A model generated the notes under the pieces. The model was not told the DNA's origin and ran no database searches. It was given only the letters and a program-made list of their open reading frames with translations. Positions 1-9,400 of a DNA stretch of 64,000 bases are shown in pieces. The stretch's first letter is position 1, and every line of letters starts with the position of its first letter. This stretch comes from Pelagibius sp964472095 (lineage in GTDB: Bacteria; Pseudomonadota; Alphaproteobacteria; Kiloniellales; Kiloniellaceae): NCBI GenBank assembly GCA_964472095.1, contig CAYYIV010000022.1:1-64000 (forward strand), written 5' to 3'. A program made the translations under genes and the position numbers.

Positions 1-100
1 CATCCGCCAGATTTCGATCGCCCCGCTGATCGGCGATGCCATGCAGCGCATCAGCCACGAGCGGTCGGTGTCGAGCCTTTTCGACGTCCCGGCCATGTGA
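1..100 (+). CDS. prs: Ribose-phosphate pyrophosphokinase, C-terminal end (partial)
   Basis: Only the last 32 codons are inside the window; the frame is read from base 2 and ends in TGA at 98-100. The tail reads ISIAPLIGDAMQRIS followed by a short S-V-S-S-L-F segment, which is the usual C-terminus of PRPP synthetase. The enzyme makes phosphoribosyl pyrophosphate from ribose 5-phosphate and ATP in the cytoplasm. The order prs, rplY, pth, ychF is common in alphaproteobacteria and supports the call. The catalytic part lies outside the window. Confidence 0.8.
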   Translation, partial: IRQISIAPLIGDAMQRISHERSVSSLFDVPAM

Positions 101-226
101 GGCCGCCGCCGGGGCCCGAGTGGGATTTGAGCCTTTACCGATGCCGGCACCCCTGGAGGCCGGGTCGGAAGCTGCGGACGGATGGCAGGGTGCCGGCGTC
201 CGCTTCATTCGTGAAGGAGTTGGATT

Positions 227-880
227 ATGTCTGACATCGTTGTAATGCCCGCCGTTGCGCGGGATCGGGCCGGGAAGGGGCCAGCCCGGGCAGCACGTCG
301 CGCCGGGCAGGTGCCTGGGGTGATCTACGGTGCCAAAAAGGACCCCAATATGATTTCCGTCGAGGAGCGGCTGCTGACCAAGCTGCTGCACCAGGGCGGA
401 TTCTTCTCCACCCTCTTCGACGTGAAGGTGAACGGCAAGGCCGAGCGGGTGCTGGCCCGTGACGTGCAGTTTCATCCGGTGAGCGACAAGCCGGTTCACA
501 TCGACTTCCTGCGCGTGTCCGCTGCCACCAGCGTCCACGTCGAAGTCTCGGTGCACTTCATCAACGAGGACAAGAGCCCCGGCCTGCGCGGCGGCGGCGT
601 CCTCAACGTGGTGCGCCACGAGGTCGAGCTGACCTGCCGGGCGGATGCCATTCCGCAGCATATCGAGGTCGATCTCGAAGGTCTCGATATCGGCGACGGC
701 GTGCACATCTCCATGGTCAAGCTGCCGGACGGCGTGCATCCGACCATCACCGACCGCGACTTCACCATCGCGACCATCGCCGCCCCGACCGTGGTGCGCG
801 ACGAGGCCGCAGCGGAGCAGGCGCCTGCGGAAGGCGAGATCGAGGCAGCTGCCGCCGAGAGCGAGTCCGACGAGGACTAA
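227..880 (+). CDS. rplY: 50S ribosomal protein L25/general stress protein Ctc
   Basis: 217 residues, the long Ctc form of L25 that binds 5S rRNA in the large subunit. The N-terminal L25 domain (about residues 5-95) carries the typical R-x-x-G-x-VPGVIYG segment, and a C-terminal TL5 beta-domain follows (about 100-190). The last 25 residues are acidic (E, D, A rich), common in alphaproteobacterial homologues. The ATG at 227 has GAAGGAG about 8 bases upstream. The 126-base leader after prs holds no other gene. Pth follows 27 bases downstream, so the two are probably co-transcribed. Confidence 0.95.
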   Translation: MSDIVVMPAVARDRAGKGPARAARRAGQVPGVIYGAKKDPNMISVEERLLTKLLHQGGFFSTLFDVKVNGKAERVLARDVQFHPVSDKPVHIDFLRVSAATSVHVEVSVHFINEDKSPGLRGGGVLNVVRHEVELTCRADAIPQHIEVDLEGLDIGDGVHISMVKLPDGVHPTITDRDFTIATIAAPTVVRDEAAAEQAPAEGEIEAAAAESESDED

Positions 881-907
881 GCCTACCCAAACCAAAGGGT
901 GGCCAGC

Positions 908-1582
908 ATGCTGTTGCTTGCCGGGCTCGGCAATCCGGGCCCCAGCTACGCCAACAACAGGCACAACATCGGCTTCATGGCGGTGGACGAAATCGTCCGC
1001 CGCCATTCCTTTTCGCTCTGGCGCAGCCGGTTCCAGGCCGACTGCGCCGAGGGCTTCCTCGCCGGCGAGAAAGTGCTCGTCATGAAGCCGCAAACCTACA
1101 TGAACGAATCCGGCCGCGCGGTCGGCGAGGCCCTGCGCTTCTACAAGCTGGCTCCCGAGGCGGTCTTCGTACTCTACGACGAGATCGATCTCGCGCCGGG
1201 CAAGCTGCGCGTGAAGCAGGGCGGCGGCACCGGCGGCCACAACGGCATCCGATCCCTCGAGGCCCACATCGGCAAGGACTTCTGGCGGGTGCGCCTCGGT
1301 GTTGGCCATCCCGGCCACAAGGACCTGGTGCACGGCCACGTGCTCAGCGACTTCGCCAAGGCCGACAAGGCCTGGCTGGACAAGCTGCTCGACGCGGTGG
1401 CGAGCGAGATCCCGCTGCTCACCGCCGGCGAGGCGCCGCGCTTCATGTCGCGGGTCGCCGAGATCGTGACCCCGCCCCGCCCGAAGCCGCCGAAGAAGAG
1501 CTCAACTGAATCGAACGAGAACGGGGTGGAGACGCCGTCACTACCGTCCTCCCCATCGTCACCTTCCCGGAGCGACGACTGA
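908..1582 (+). CDS. pth: Peptidyl-tRNA hydrolase
   Basis: Recycles peptidyl-tRNA by cleaving the ester bond between peptide and tRNA. The protein opens GLGNPGP and has the catalytic His in NRHNIGFM (His19), the MKPQTYMNESG motif and the YDEIDL acidic site. I chose the ATG at 908 because AAAGGG lies about 9 bases upstream and the sequence then starts MLLLAGLGNPG like its homologues; an in-frame GTG at 899 would add three residues but has no spaced ribosome site. The C-terminus has a Pro/Ser-rich extension of about 35 residues beyond the fold. It sits between rplY and ychF, 3 bases before the ychF start. Confidence 0.95.
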   Translation: MLLLAGLGNPGPSYANNRHNIGFMAVDEIVRRHSFSLWRSRFQADCAEGFLAGEKVLVMKPQTYMNESGRAVGEALRFYKLAPEAVFVLYDEIDLAPGKLRVKQGGGTGGHNGIRSLEAHIGKDFWRVRLGVGHPGHKDLVHGHVLSDFAKADKAWLDKLLDAVASEIPLLTAGEAPRFMSRVAEIVTPPRPKPPKKSSTESNENGVETPSLPSSPSSPSRSDD

Positions 1583-1585
1583 TCC

Positions 1586-2683
1586 ATGGGTTTCAATTGC
1601 GGTATCGTCGGCCTGCCCAACGTCGGCAAGTCGACCCTGTTCAACGCCTTGACCGAGACCGCCGCGGCGGAAGCGGCCAACTATCCCTTCTGCACCATCG
1701 AGCCCAACGTGGGCCGCGTGCCGGTGCCCGATCCGCGCCTCGACAAGCTGGCGGCCATGGCCAAGTCAGCCAAGGAGATCCCGACGGTCCTGGAGTTCGT
1801 CGACATCGCTGGTCTGGTGCGCGGCGCTTCCAAGGGTGAAGGCCTCGGCAACCAGTTCCTCGCCAACATCCGCGAGGTCGACGCTATCGTCCACGTGTTG
1901 CGCTGCTTCGAGGGTGACGTGACCCACGTCGAGGGCTCGGTCGATCCGATCCGCGACGCCGAGACGGTGGAGACAGAGCTGATGCTGGCCGACCTCGACT
2001 CAGCGGTGAAGCAGCGCGAGGCGGCGGTAAAGCGCGCCCGCGGCAACGACAAGGAGGCCAAGGATCGCCTGGCGATCCTGGATCCCGTCATCGCCGCCCT
2101 GGAAGCCGGCCTGCCGGCGCGCAGCGTCGCGGTCAGCGCCGAGCAGCGCCCGCTGTTCCGCCAGCTGCAGCTGCTGAGCGGCAAGCCGGTGCTCTATGCC
2201 GCCAACGTCGAGGAGGACGCCGCCGCCAGCGGCAACAAGTACTCGGCCCTGGTCGAGCAGCGCGCCGCCGAGACCGGCAGTGCCTGCGTGGTGGTCTCCG
2301 CCGCCATCGAGGCGGAGGTCGCCGCCCTGAGCGACCCGGCGGAGAAGCGCGAATTTCTTGCAAGCCTCGGCCTGGAGGAAACCGGGCTCGCCCGCGTCAT
2401 CCGCGCCGGCTACCAGCTGCTCGACCTCATTACCTTCTTTACCGTGGGGCCGAAGGAGGCGCGCGCCTGGACTCTGCGGCGCAACAGCAAGGCGCCGCAG
2501 GCCGCCGGCGTCATCCATACCGACTTCGAGCGCGGCTTCATCCGCGCCGAGACCATCGCCTACGAGGACTTCATCGCCTGCGGCGGCGAGCAGGGCGCCA
2601 AGGACGCCGGAAAAATGCGCGCGGAGGGCAAGGACTACGTGGTCAAGGACGGCGACGTCTTCCACTTCCGTTTCAACGTGTGA
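1586..2683 (+). CDS. ychF: Redox-responsive ATPase YchF (OLA1/Obg family)
   Basis: 365 residues, the usual length. The P-loop GLPNVGKST is at residues 8-16, the switch DIAGLVRGASKGEGLGN is near residue 73, and the specificity motif is NVEED rather than NKxD, which marks the ATP-preferring YchF subfamily. The C-terminal TGS domain ends in KDGDVFHFRFNV. YchF binds ribosomes and is linked to translation and oxidative stress in other bacteria. The start is 3 bases after the pth stop, consistent with one transcript. Confidence 0.96.
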   Translation: MGFNCGIVGLPNVGKSTLFNALTETAAAEAANYPFCTIEPNVGRVPVPDPRLDKLAAMAKSAKEIPTVLEFVDIAGLVRGASKGEGLGNQFLANIREVDAIVHVLRCFEGDVTHVEGSVDPIRDAETVETELMLADLDSAVKQREAAVKRARGNDKEAKDRLAILDPVIAALEAGLPARSVAVSAEQRPLFRQLQLLSGKPVLYAANVEEDAAASGNKYSALVEQRAAETGSACVVVSAAIEAEVAALSDPAEKREFLASLGLEETGLARVIRAGYQLLDLITFFTVGPKEARAWTLRRNSKAPQAAGVIHTDFERGFIRAETIAYEDFIACGGEQGAKDAGKMRAEGKDYVVKDGDVFHFRFNV

Positions 2684-2763
2684 GGGGAACCTGCCGCCGG
2701 CCGTCGCGTTGACGTAGACTGTTTGGATTCTGAGGCAGGCAACGGATGCGAAAGGAAACAGGC

Positions 2764-3429
2764 ATGGGCGAGACGGTGAAACTGACGGCCGACGACGGCC
2801 ACAGCTTCGATGCCTACGTGGCGCGGCCGGCCGAGCAGCCGAAGGCGGGCCTGGTCATCGTGCAGGAGATCTTCGGCGTCAACGTCCACATCCGCGGCAT
2901 CGCCGACGGCTTCGCCGCCGACGGCTACTTGGCCATCGCCCCGGCCCTCTTCGATCGCGTGGAGCCCGGCATCGAGCTGGGCTACGACAAGGACGACGTC
3001 GCCGAGGGCCGCCGCCTGCGCGGCCAGGTGCCGTGGGCCGCGGCGATGAGCGACGTCGCCGCCGCCATGGGCTTCCTCGCCGGCGCCGGCAAGGCAGGCG
3101 TCATCGGCTACTGCTGGGGCGGCTCGGTCGCCTGGCTCGCCGCCACCCGCCTCAATCCTGCCGCCGCGGTCTGCTACTACGGCGGCAACATCCACGAGTG
3201 CCGCAACGAGCAGCCCTCCTGCCCGGTGTTGTTCCACTTTGGCGAGGAAGACAGCGGCATCCCGCTGGACCAGGTGAAGGAGATCGGCGCCGCCCATCCC
3301 AAGCAGGAACTCTTCACCTATCCGGCCGGGCACGGCTTCAACTGCGACATGCGCGGCTCCTACCACGCCGACAGCGCGGCCCTCGCCCGTGAGCGCACGC
3401 TGGCGTTCCTGGAGCGCACCATCGGGTAG
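2764..3429 (+). CDS. Dienelactone hydrolase family protein
   Basis: 221-residue alpha/beta hydrolase. It has the dienelactone hydrolase hallmark VQEIFGVN near the N-terminus, the nucleophile motif GYCWGGS (Cys rather than Ser), an acidic FGEEDSGIP segment and a C-terminal GHGFNCD His, giving a Cys-Asp-His triad. Family members cleave dienelactone in chlorocatechol breakdown, but many have other esterase roles, so the substrate is unknown. The ATG at 2764 is preferred over 2746 because AAAGGAA lies just upstream of it, inside the longer reading. Confidence 0.85.
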   Translation: MGETVKLTADDGHSFDAYVARPAEQPKAGLVIVQEIFGVNVHIRGIADGFAADGYLAIAPALFDRVEPGIELGYDKDDVAEGRRLRGQVPWAAAMSDVAAAMGFLAGAGKAGVIGYCWGGSVAWLAATRLNPAAAVCYYGGNIHECRNEQPSCPVLFHFGEEDSGIPLDQVKEIGAAHPKQELFTYPAGHGFNCDMRGSYHADSAALARERTLAFLERTIG

Positions 3430-3484
3430 CGCCGCGCCGGCAAGCCTCTTGCCCGATGCTTGGACTGCGCCTATTTCCTTAGGT

Positions 3485-4003
3485 ATGGCGAAAAGCGTCG
3501 CATTTCTGCTGGTGACGCTGCTGCTGGCAGCCTGTGCCGCGCCGCAGCCGAGCTTCTACGCGCCGCTTGCCGGCCGCGACGGCTATGCCGAGGAAGCGCT
3601 CGGCAAGGGGCTCTACCGGGTGAAGTTCCAGGGCAACAGCGTGACCTCGCGCGAGCGCGCCGAGGACTATGCGCTCTACCGCGCCGCCGAAATGACCCTG
3701 GAGATGGGCGCGCGGCGCTTTGCCGTGCACAACCGCCTGACCGAGCGCTTTACCAAGGTGACGCGGGAGACCTACGACCCCTTCCCCTACTATGGCTACG
3801 GTCCGCACTGGTACCGCCGCCCCTATTACGGACTGCACCGCGGATCGAGCTATCAGAGCGAGTACACCACCTATCTGGCCGAGCTCACCGTAGAGCCCTT
3901 CAGCGGCATCGCGCCCAGGAACGTCGGCACGGTCTACGAGGCCGGCGAGGTGATCCGCCGACTGGCAGCTCAGATCGTCCGCCCGGAAGACCAGCCGCAG
4001 TAG
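3485..4003 (+). CDS. CC0125/CC1285-type lipoprotein
   Basis: 172 residues starting with a lipoprotein signal peptide whose lipobox is L-A-A-C (Cys17), so it is probably anchored in a membrane after export. The mature part has conserved K-F-x-G-N and Y-A-L-Y-R-A-A-E segments, then a Tyr/Pro/Gly/His-rich stretch around residues 98-125. This pattern matches the small alphaproteobacterial family known from Caulobacter CC0125/CC1285, of unknown function. The ATG at 3485 is chosen because it begins the signal peptide; the frame is open further upstream, but that part overlaps the hydrolase gene. Confidence 0.65.
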   Translation: MAKSVAFLLVTLLLAACAAPQPSFYAPLAGRDGYAEEALGKGLYRVKFQGNSVTSRERAEDYALYRAAEMTLEMGARRFAVHNRLTERFTKVTRETYDPFPYYGYGPHWYRRPYYGLHRGSSYQSEYTTYLAELTVEPFSGIAPRNVGTVYEAGEVIRRLAAQIVRPEDQPQ

Positions 4004-4019
4004 CGAGTCGCCTCTCCGG

Positions 4020-4907
4020 CTATGCCCCCTCGGTGAACTCCAGCAGCACGCCGCAGGCGGACTGCGCGGGGACGCGCAGCAGGCGCGCGCTATCCCAGTG
4101 CACCGGCGTGTGGTTGCGCTCCAGCCGCGTGGCGCAGCGTCCGAGATCATCAACGGCGACGCGCAGGGCCGCCAGCCAGGGCGTCGGCAGGCGCGGCGCA
4201 CCGACCAGGCCCGGGTGCAGGCGGCCGAGCATCTCCGCCGTGGTGAAGCGCAGCCAGGTGCCGCCGCAGTCGACTTCCACCACGCCGTCACCGGCGCGCA
4301 CGCGGTCGAAGCCGAAGAGCTCGGCGTAGGGGATGGCCAGGGCCGAGGGATCCTTCACCACCGAGGTCATGGCGATGAGACCGGTGGCGCCGTTAGGATG
4401 CGTGCACCACTGCGGGCGCCACACCAGTTCCGGCGTCAGGTGCTGGCAGATGAAGGCGGAGGTGCCGGGAGTCGCCTCCGGCGGCATATGCAGCAGCTTG
4501 AAGCGCGGCCAGACCTCGCCGTCGGGATCCTCCAGGATGCGCTTCAGGTCTCGCATCTCGCCCGGCGTAATGCCGGCGCGCCGCAAGGCGCGCTCGGCGA
4601 GGGCGACGTCGTCGCTGGCGAAGGCGAGGCCGAGCAGCCCTTCGCGGGTCTCCAGGAAGCGGTTGAGGTTGTTGGTGAACTGCGCCGGATCGAGGATGCC
4701 GAGCAGTTCGATGTAGTCGTCACGGAACATGACACAGTAGTTGGCGGTGCCCCAGCCGATGTGGCGGCCGCGCGGTGAGACGGTGAAGCCGAGCCGTTCG
4801 TACGTCTCGCGCGCCGCCTCCAGGTCGCGCACGCCGACCAGCACATGGTCGATGCCGCGGATCGGCCGCGCCGCCTCCACCCCCTTTTCAGTCACCACCA
4901 GCTTCAT
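4020..4907 (-). CDS. VOC family protein (glyoxalase-like domain)
   Basis: 295 residues. The N-terminal half begins with the vicinal-oxygen-chelate pattern IDHVLVGVRDLEAA and continues Y-C-V-M-F-R-D-D-Y-I-E-L-L, typical of the Glyoxalase_3 type. A second beta-alpha-beta-beta-beta copy follows. Such proteins use a metal site for isomerase, dioxygenase or lyase chemistry; the substrate cannot be read here. The ATG at 4907 is chosen because GGGGAGG lies 8 bases upstream; an earlier ATG at 4931 is possible. The gene lies 68 bases downstream of mtnP on the same strand. Confidence 0.75.
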   Translation of the reverse strand: MKLVVTEKGVEAARPIRGIDHVLVGVRDLEAARETYERLGFTVSPRGRHIGWGTANYCVMFRDDYIELLGILDPAQFTNNLNRFLETREGLLGLAFASDDVALAERALRRAGITPGEMRDLKRILEDPDGEVWPRFKLLHMPPEATPGTSAFICQHLTPELVWRPQWCTHPNGATGLIAMTSVVKDPSALAIPYAELFGFDRVRAGDGVVEVDCGGTWLRFTTAEMLGRLHPGLVGAPRLPTPWLAALRVAVDDLGRCATRLERNHTPVHWDSARLLRVPAQSACGVLLEFTEGA

Positions 4908-4975
4908 GTCGTCAGCCTCCCCGGCCATGGCTTTCCCCGTCCGCTGCACCTGTACCGGCCGCGCCGGCCGCCGCC

Positions 4976-5863
<888 letters not shown>

Positions 5864-5941
5864 GCGCTGATCCCCTCTTTCGACCCTGGTCCAGGGATTC
5901 CCTTTACTCGACGGAGCCGGGCTTGCCAAGCCAGGGTAAAG

Positions 5942-5967
5942 AAAAGGCCGCGCGAAGGCGGCCTTTT
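5942..5967 (-). terminator. Rho-independent terminator of the petABC operon
   Basis: A perfect 10-bp inverted repeat, AAAAGGCCGC at 5942-5951 and GCGGCCTTTT at 5958-5967, encloses a 6-base loop. Read on the minus strand it is followed by TTTTCTTTA and lies 25 bases past the petC stop, so it should end the petABC message before mtnP. Confidence 0.85.
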
Positions 5968-5991
5968 CCGGTCATGTCGTGGGATTGCGGC

Positions 5992-6765
5992 CTAGTGCAC
6001 GTCCTTCCAGACCTTGCGCTTCGCCGCGTAGAGAACGCCGGTGAAGACCACCAGGAAGATCAGCACCTTGATCCCGGCGCCCTTGCGGTCCTCCAGCTTC
6101 GGCTCGGCTGCCCACATGAGAAAATTGGCGACGTCGTAGGACATCTGGTCGATCGTGGCCGGCGTCCCGTCGGCGTAGGCGACGCTGTCTTCGTAGAGCG
6201 GCTGGGCCATGGCGATCTGGTGGCCTGGGAAATAGGCGTTGTAGTTGGTCCCCGACGCCAGGTCGAAGTCAGCCGGCGGCTCCTCGTAACCGACCAGCAG
6301 GGCGTGGATGAAGTTCGGTCCGTCAGCGCGCGCCTTGGCCATCAGCGAAAGGTCCGGCGGTGCCGCACCGCCATTGGCAGCTGCCGCGGCCTTGTCGTTC
6401 GGGAAGGGCGAGGGGAAATAGTCCGAGGGCGCGCCCGGCCGCTCGAACATATCACCTTCATCGTTCGGCCCGTCGGTAATGGTGTATTCGGCAGCGATCG
6501 CCTTCACCTCGTCCTCGTTGTAGCCGAGGGCCGCGAGATTGCGGAAAGCCACGTACTTCAGGCCGTGACAGACCGAGCAGACTTCGCGGTAGACCTGCAG
6601 GCCGCGCTGCAGGGCACGGCGTTCATAGGTGCCGAAGGGCCCGTCGAAGCTCCACTCCAACTGCGGCAGCTCGATGGCCTCCCCCGCCGCCTTGGCGGGG
6701 CCGGCAACCGGCAGCGACGCGATCGCGGCAAGGGCCGCCAGGCCGAACAACAGTCCCTTGCGCAT
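5992..6765 (-). CDS. petC: Cytochrome c1, bc1 complex
   Basis: 257 residues. A signal peptide (about 1-27, ending A-K-A-A) exports it to the periplasm. The haem c motif CSVCH is at residues 63-67 and the axial Met lies in IAMAQPL near residue 187. A single C-terminal membrane helix (about 232-250) anchors it. It passes electrons from the Rieske centre to soluble cytochrome c. Its ATG overlaps the petB stop by one base (TGATG), which suggests translational coupling. Confidence 0.96.
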   Translation of the reverse strand: MRKGLLFGLAALAAIASLPVAGPAKAAGEAIELPQLEWSFDGPFGTYERRALQRGLQVYREVCSVCHGLKYVAFRNLAALGYNEDEVKAIAAEYTITDGPNDEGDMFERPGAPSDYFPSPFPNDKAAAAANGGAAPPDLSLMAKARADGPNFIHALLVGYEEPPADFDLASGTNYNAYFPGHQIAMAQPLYEDSVAYADGTPATIDQMSYDVANFLMWAAEPKLEDRKGAGIKVLIFLVVFTGVLYAAKRKVWKDVH

Positions 6766-8024
6766 CAGGCTTTCTCCATCGGCTTGGCAGTGGCCCCGGC
6801 CATGGCGCCGCCGCCCTTCAACACCGGCTCACTGATCGAGGTCGGCAGTGGCTTGGGCCGCTCGAAGACGCCGAGCAACGGCAGGATCACGAGGAAATGC
6901 AGGAAGTACCAGAAGGTCGAGATCTGGCCGGTGATCAGCCAGGCGCCCTCCGGCGGATTGGCGCCGACGAAGCCCAGCACCACCACGTCGATCGCCAGCA
7001 GCACGAAGAAGATGCGGAAGATCGGGCGGAACTTGCCGCTCTTGACCGGCGAGCGGTCGAGCCAGGGCAGGATGAACAGCACGGCGATGGAGCCGAACAT
7101 GGCAATCACGCCGAGCAGCTTGTCGGGAATCGATCGCAGGATCGCGTAGAACGGCAGGAAGTACCACTCCGGCACGATGTGTGCCGGCGTCGCCAGCGGA
7201 TCCGCAGGGATGTAGTTGTCCGGATGGCCCATGTAGTTGGGGATGTAGAACACCACCGCCGCGAAGAGGATCAGGAAAACGCCCAGCCCGAAGGCATCCT
7301 TGATCGTGTAGTAAGGATGGAAGGGGATCTTGTCCTGCGGCCCCTTGGGATCGATGCCCAGCGGGTTGTTGGAGCCGAACTGGTGCAGCGCCCAGATGTG
7401 CAGCACCACTACGGCCACGATCACGAAGGGCATCAGGTAGTGCAGCGCGTAGAAGCGGTTGAGCGTCGGGTTGTCGACGGTGAAGCCGCCCCACAGCCAG
7501 GTGACGATGCCCTCGCCGAAGATCGGCACGGCGGAGAACAGGCTGGTGATCACCTTGGCGCCCCAGAAGCTCATCTGGCCCCAGGGCAGCACGTAGCCCA
7601 TGAAGGCGGTCGCCATCATCAGCAGCAGGATGACCACGCCGAGCATCCACAAGAGCTCGCGCGGCGTCTTGTAGGAGCCGTAGTAGAGCCCGCGGAACAT
7701 GTGGATATAGACGACGATGAAGAAGAAGGAGGCGCCGTTCATGTGGATGTAGCGCAGCAGCCAGCCGAAGTTCACGTCGCGCATGATGCGCTCGACGGAA
7801 TCGAAGGCGTAGTCGACGTGCGCTGTGTACTGCATCGCCAGCAGAATGCCGGTGACGATCATAATCACCAGCGTGATGCCCGCCAGCGAGCCGAAATTCC
7901 ACATGTAGCTGAGGTTCTTCGGCGCCGGATAGCCGGAGCCGACGGCGTGATCCAGGAAGGAGAACACCGGCATCCGGTGCTCGATCCACTTGATCACCCG
8001 GCTGTTGGTCTGAAAGCCGCTCAT
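6765..8024 (-). CDS. petB: Cytochrome b, bc1 complex
   Basis: 419 residues with eight or more membrane helices. It has the Qo-site PEWYFLPFYAILRSIP motif and the helix His residues that bind the two b haems (for example in FYALHYLMPF and VVVLHIWALH). It oxidises ubiquinol in the cytoplasmic membrane. The start is taken as the ATG at 8024; the in-frame TTG at 8033 is less likely. The gene lies 17 bases after petA and overlaps petC by one base. It is separate from cytochrome c1, not fused as in fbcH of some rhizobia. Confidence 0.96.
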   Translation of the reverse strand: MSGFQTNSRVIKWIEHRMPVFSFLDHAVGSGYPAPKNLSYMWNFGSLAGITLVIMIVTGILLAMQYTAHVDYAFDSVERIMRDVNFGWLLRYIHMNGASFFFIVVYIHMFRGLYYGSYKTPRELLWMLGVVILLLMMATAFMGYVLPWGQMSFWGAKVITSLFSAVPIFGEGIVTWLWGGFTVDNPTLNRFYALHYLMPFVIVAVVVLHIWALHQFGSNNPLGIDPKGPQDKIPFHPYYTIKDAFGLGVFLILFAAVVFYIPNYMGHPDNYIPADPLATPAHIVPEWYFLPFYAILRSIPDKLLGVIAMFGSIAVLFILPWLDRSPVKSGKFRPIFRIFFVLLAIDVVVLGFVGANPPEGAWLITGQISTFWYFLHFLVILPLLGVFERPKPLPTSISEPVLKGGGAMAGATAKPMEKA

Positions 8025-8041
8025 GCCCTTCAAATCTCCCC

Positions 8042-8590
8042 TTACCCGATCACGATGGTGCTGTCGCCGGTGAACTCATACGGCGGCACAGGCAGGTTGA
8101 GCGGGGCGGGACCTTTGCGGATGCGCCCGGAGGTGTCGTAGTGCGAACCGTGGCACGGGCAGAACCAGCCACCGAACTCGCCGCGGCTCTGGCCTGTCTT
8201 CTGACCCAGCGGCACGCAACCCAGGTGGGTGCAAACACCGATCACGATCAGCCACTCCGGCTTCTCGACGCGATCGGCGTCGGGCTGCGGATCGGGCAGG
8301 GCCGCGATGTCGACCGCCTCGGCCTCCTGGATCTGCGCCTGCGTGCGGTGGTCGATGAAGACCGGATTGCCGCGCCAAGTGACGGTGATCCGCTGACCCT
8401 CGGCAATCGGCCCCAGGTCGACCTCGGTCGACGCCAGAGCCAGCACCTCGGCCGAAGGGTTCATCGTGTCGACCAGCGGCCAGACCACACAGGCGGCGCC
8501 GACGGCACCCATGCCGGCTGCGGCCAGGTACAAGAAGTCGCGCCGCGTTTCGCCGGATCCGGCCTGCGCGGGAGTGGCTGTATCTGCCAT
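8042..8590 (-). CDS. petA: Ubiquinol-cytochrome c reductase iron-sulfur subunit (Rieske)
   Basis: 182 residues, first gene of the petABC operon. The N-terminus has a twin-arginine signal-anchor (RRDFLYLAAAGMGAVG, residues 16-31). The 2Fe-2S ligands are in CTHLGC (Cys120, His122) and CPCHGSH (Cys144, His147), with Cys125 and Cys146 forming the usual disulfide. It carries electrons from quinol to cytochrome c1. The 276-base gap up to trmL must contain divergent promoters for the two directions. Confidence 0.96.
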   Translation of the reverse strand: MADTATPAQAGSGETRRDFLYLAAAGMGAVGAACVVWPLVDTMNPSAEVLALASTEVDLGPIAEGQRITVTWRGNPVFIDHRTQAQIQEAEAVDIAALPDPQPDADRVEKPEWLIVIGVCTHLGCVPLGQKTGQSRGEFGGWFCPCHGSHYDTSGRIRKGPAPLNLPVPPYEFTGDSTIVIG

Positions 8591-8865
8591 GCGTCCTTTT
8601 CCCCTACGATCCCTCAGTTGGAGCCTTGGTGGAACAAGGCCCCGATGATCCTCCGGCGGGGCCTGCGGCTTCCGGGAGGACCTAAACCTTATCGCGCGAC
8701 AGCGCGCCGAGGATGCGGCATGCTGCCGCGCCCGGCGCCCGAACGCCCCTTTGTGGGGCTCGATATAGAGGAATTTTCCGGGGAACGCAAAGCCCGTTCG
8801 CAGCGCGTGAAACGATAAGATTCACCTATCCATAGAACCGATTAGCGGCAAAGTTCTACTCGAGC

Positions 8866-9393
8866 ATGCGCCTTGCCCTCTATCAGCCGGACATTCCCCA
8901 GAACTGCGGCGCCCTGATTCGCCTGGCGGCCTGCCTGGGTGTCGGTTTGGACATCATCGAGCCTTGCGGCTTCCTGCTGGACGACCGCCGACTGAAGCGC
9001 GCCGGGCTCGACTATCATGCCCTCGCCGCGGTGCGCAGGCACCCCAGCTGGCGTGACTTCCGGACCGCTTTGCAGGCCACTTGCCGCGAGACGGCAGTGG
9101 AGGGGCCGCGCCCTCGGCTGCTGCTGTTGACCACCGGGGGAGATCGGTCCTACACCGACTTCGTCTATGCGGCGGCGGACATTCTGCTGCTGGGGCGCGA
9201 GTCGGCGGGGGTGCCCGAAGAGGTTCACGCGGCGGCGGAGGCCCGCCTGGTGATCCCGTTGCGGGCGGACTGCCGCTCGCTGAACGTGGCCCAGGCCGGC
9301 GCCATGGTGCTGGGGGAGGCTCTGCGCCAGACTGCCGGTTTCCCGGCCGTCAGGCCGCCGGGACGGGCGGCCGGAGTGAGGAAGTGCGAGTGA
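8866..9393 (+). CDS. trmL: tRNA (cytidine(34)-2'-O)-methyltransferase
   Basis: 175 residues, a compact SpoU-fold (SPOUT) protein. It starts MRLALYQPDIPQNCGALIR, the normal TrmL opening, and has the SAM-binding knot segments LLLGRESAGVPEEV and RSLNVAQAGAMVLGEALRQ. It methylates the wobble base of some tRNA-Leu species. The length and absence of an extra RNA-binding domain separate it from larger SpoU enzymes. It runs opposite to petABC and is 7 bases before hemF, so the two are probably transcribed together. Confidence 0.92.
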   Translation: MRLALYQPDIPQNCGALIRLAACLGVGLDIIEPCGFLLDDRRLKRAGLDYHALAAVRRHPSWRDFRTALQATCRETAVEGPRPRLLLLTTGGDRSYTDFVYAAADILLLGRESAGVPEEVHAAAEARLVIPLRADCRSLNVAQAGAMVLGEALRQTAGFPAVRPPGRAAGVRKCE

Positions 9394-9400
9394 GCGAGCG

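Noticed and set aside
8638..8663. GGCCCCG/CGGGGCC stem between petA and trmL as a terminator
   Set aside because: It has a 12-base loop and no T-run on either strand, and lies in a divergent gap where no transcript should end.
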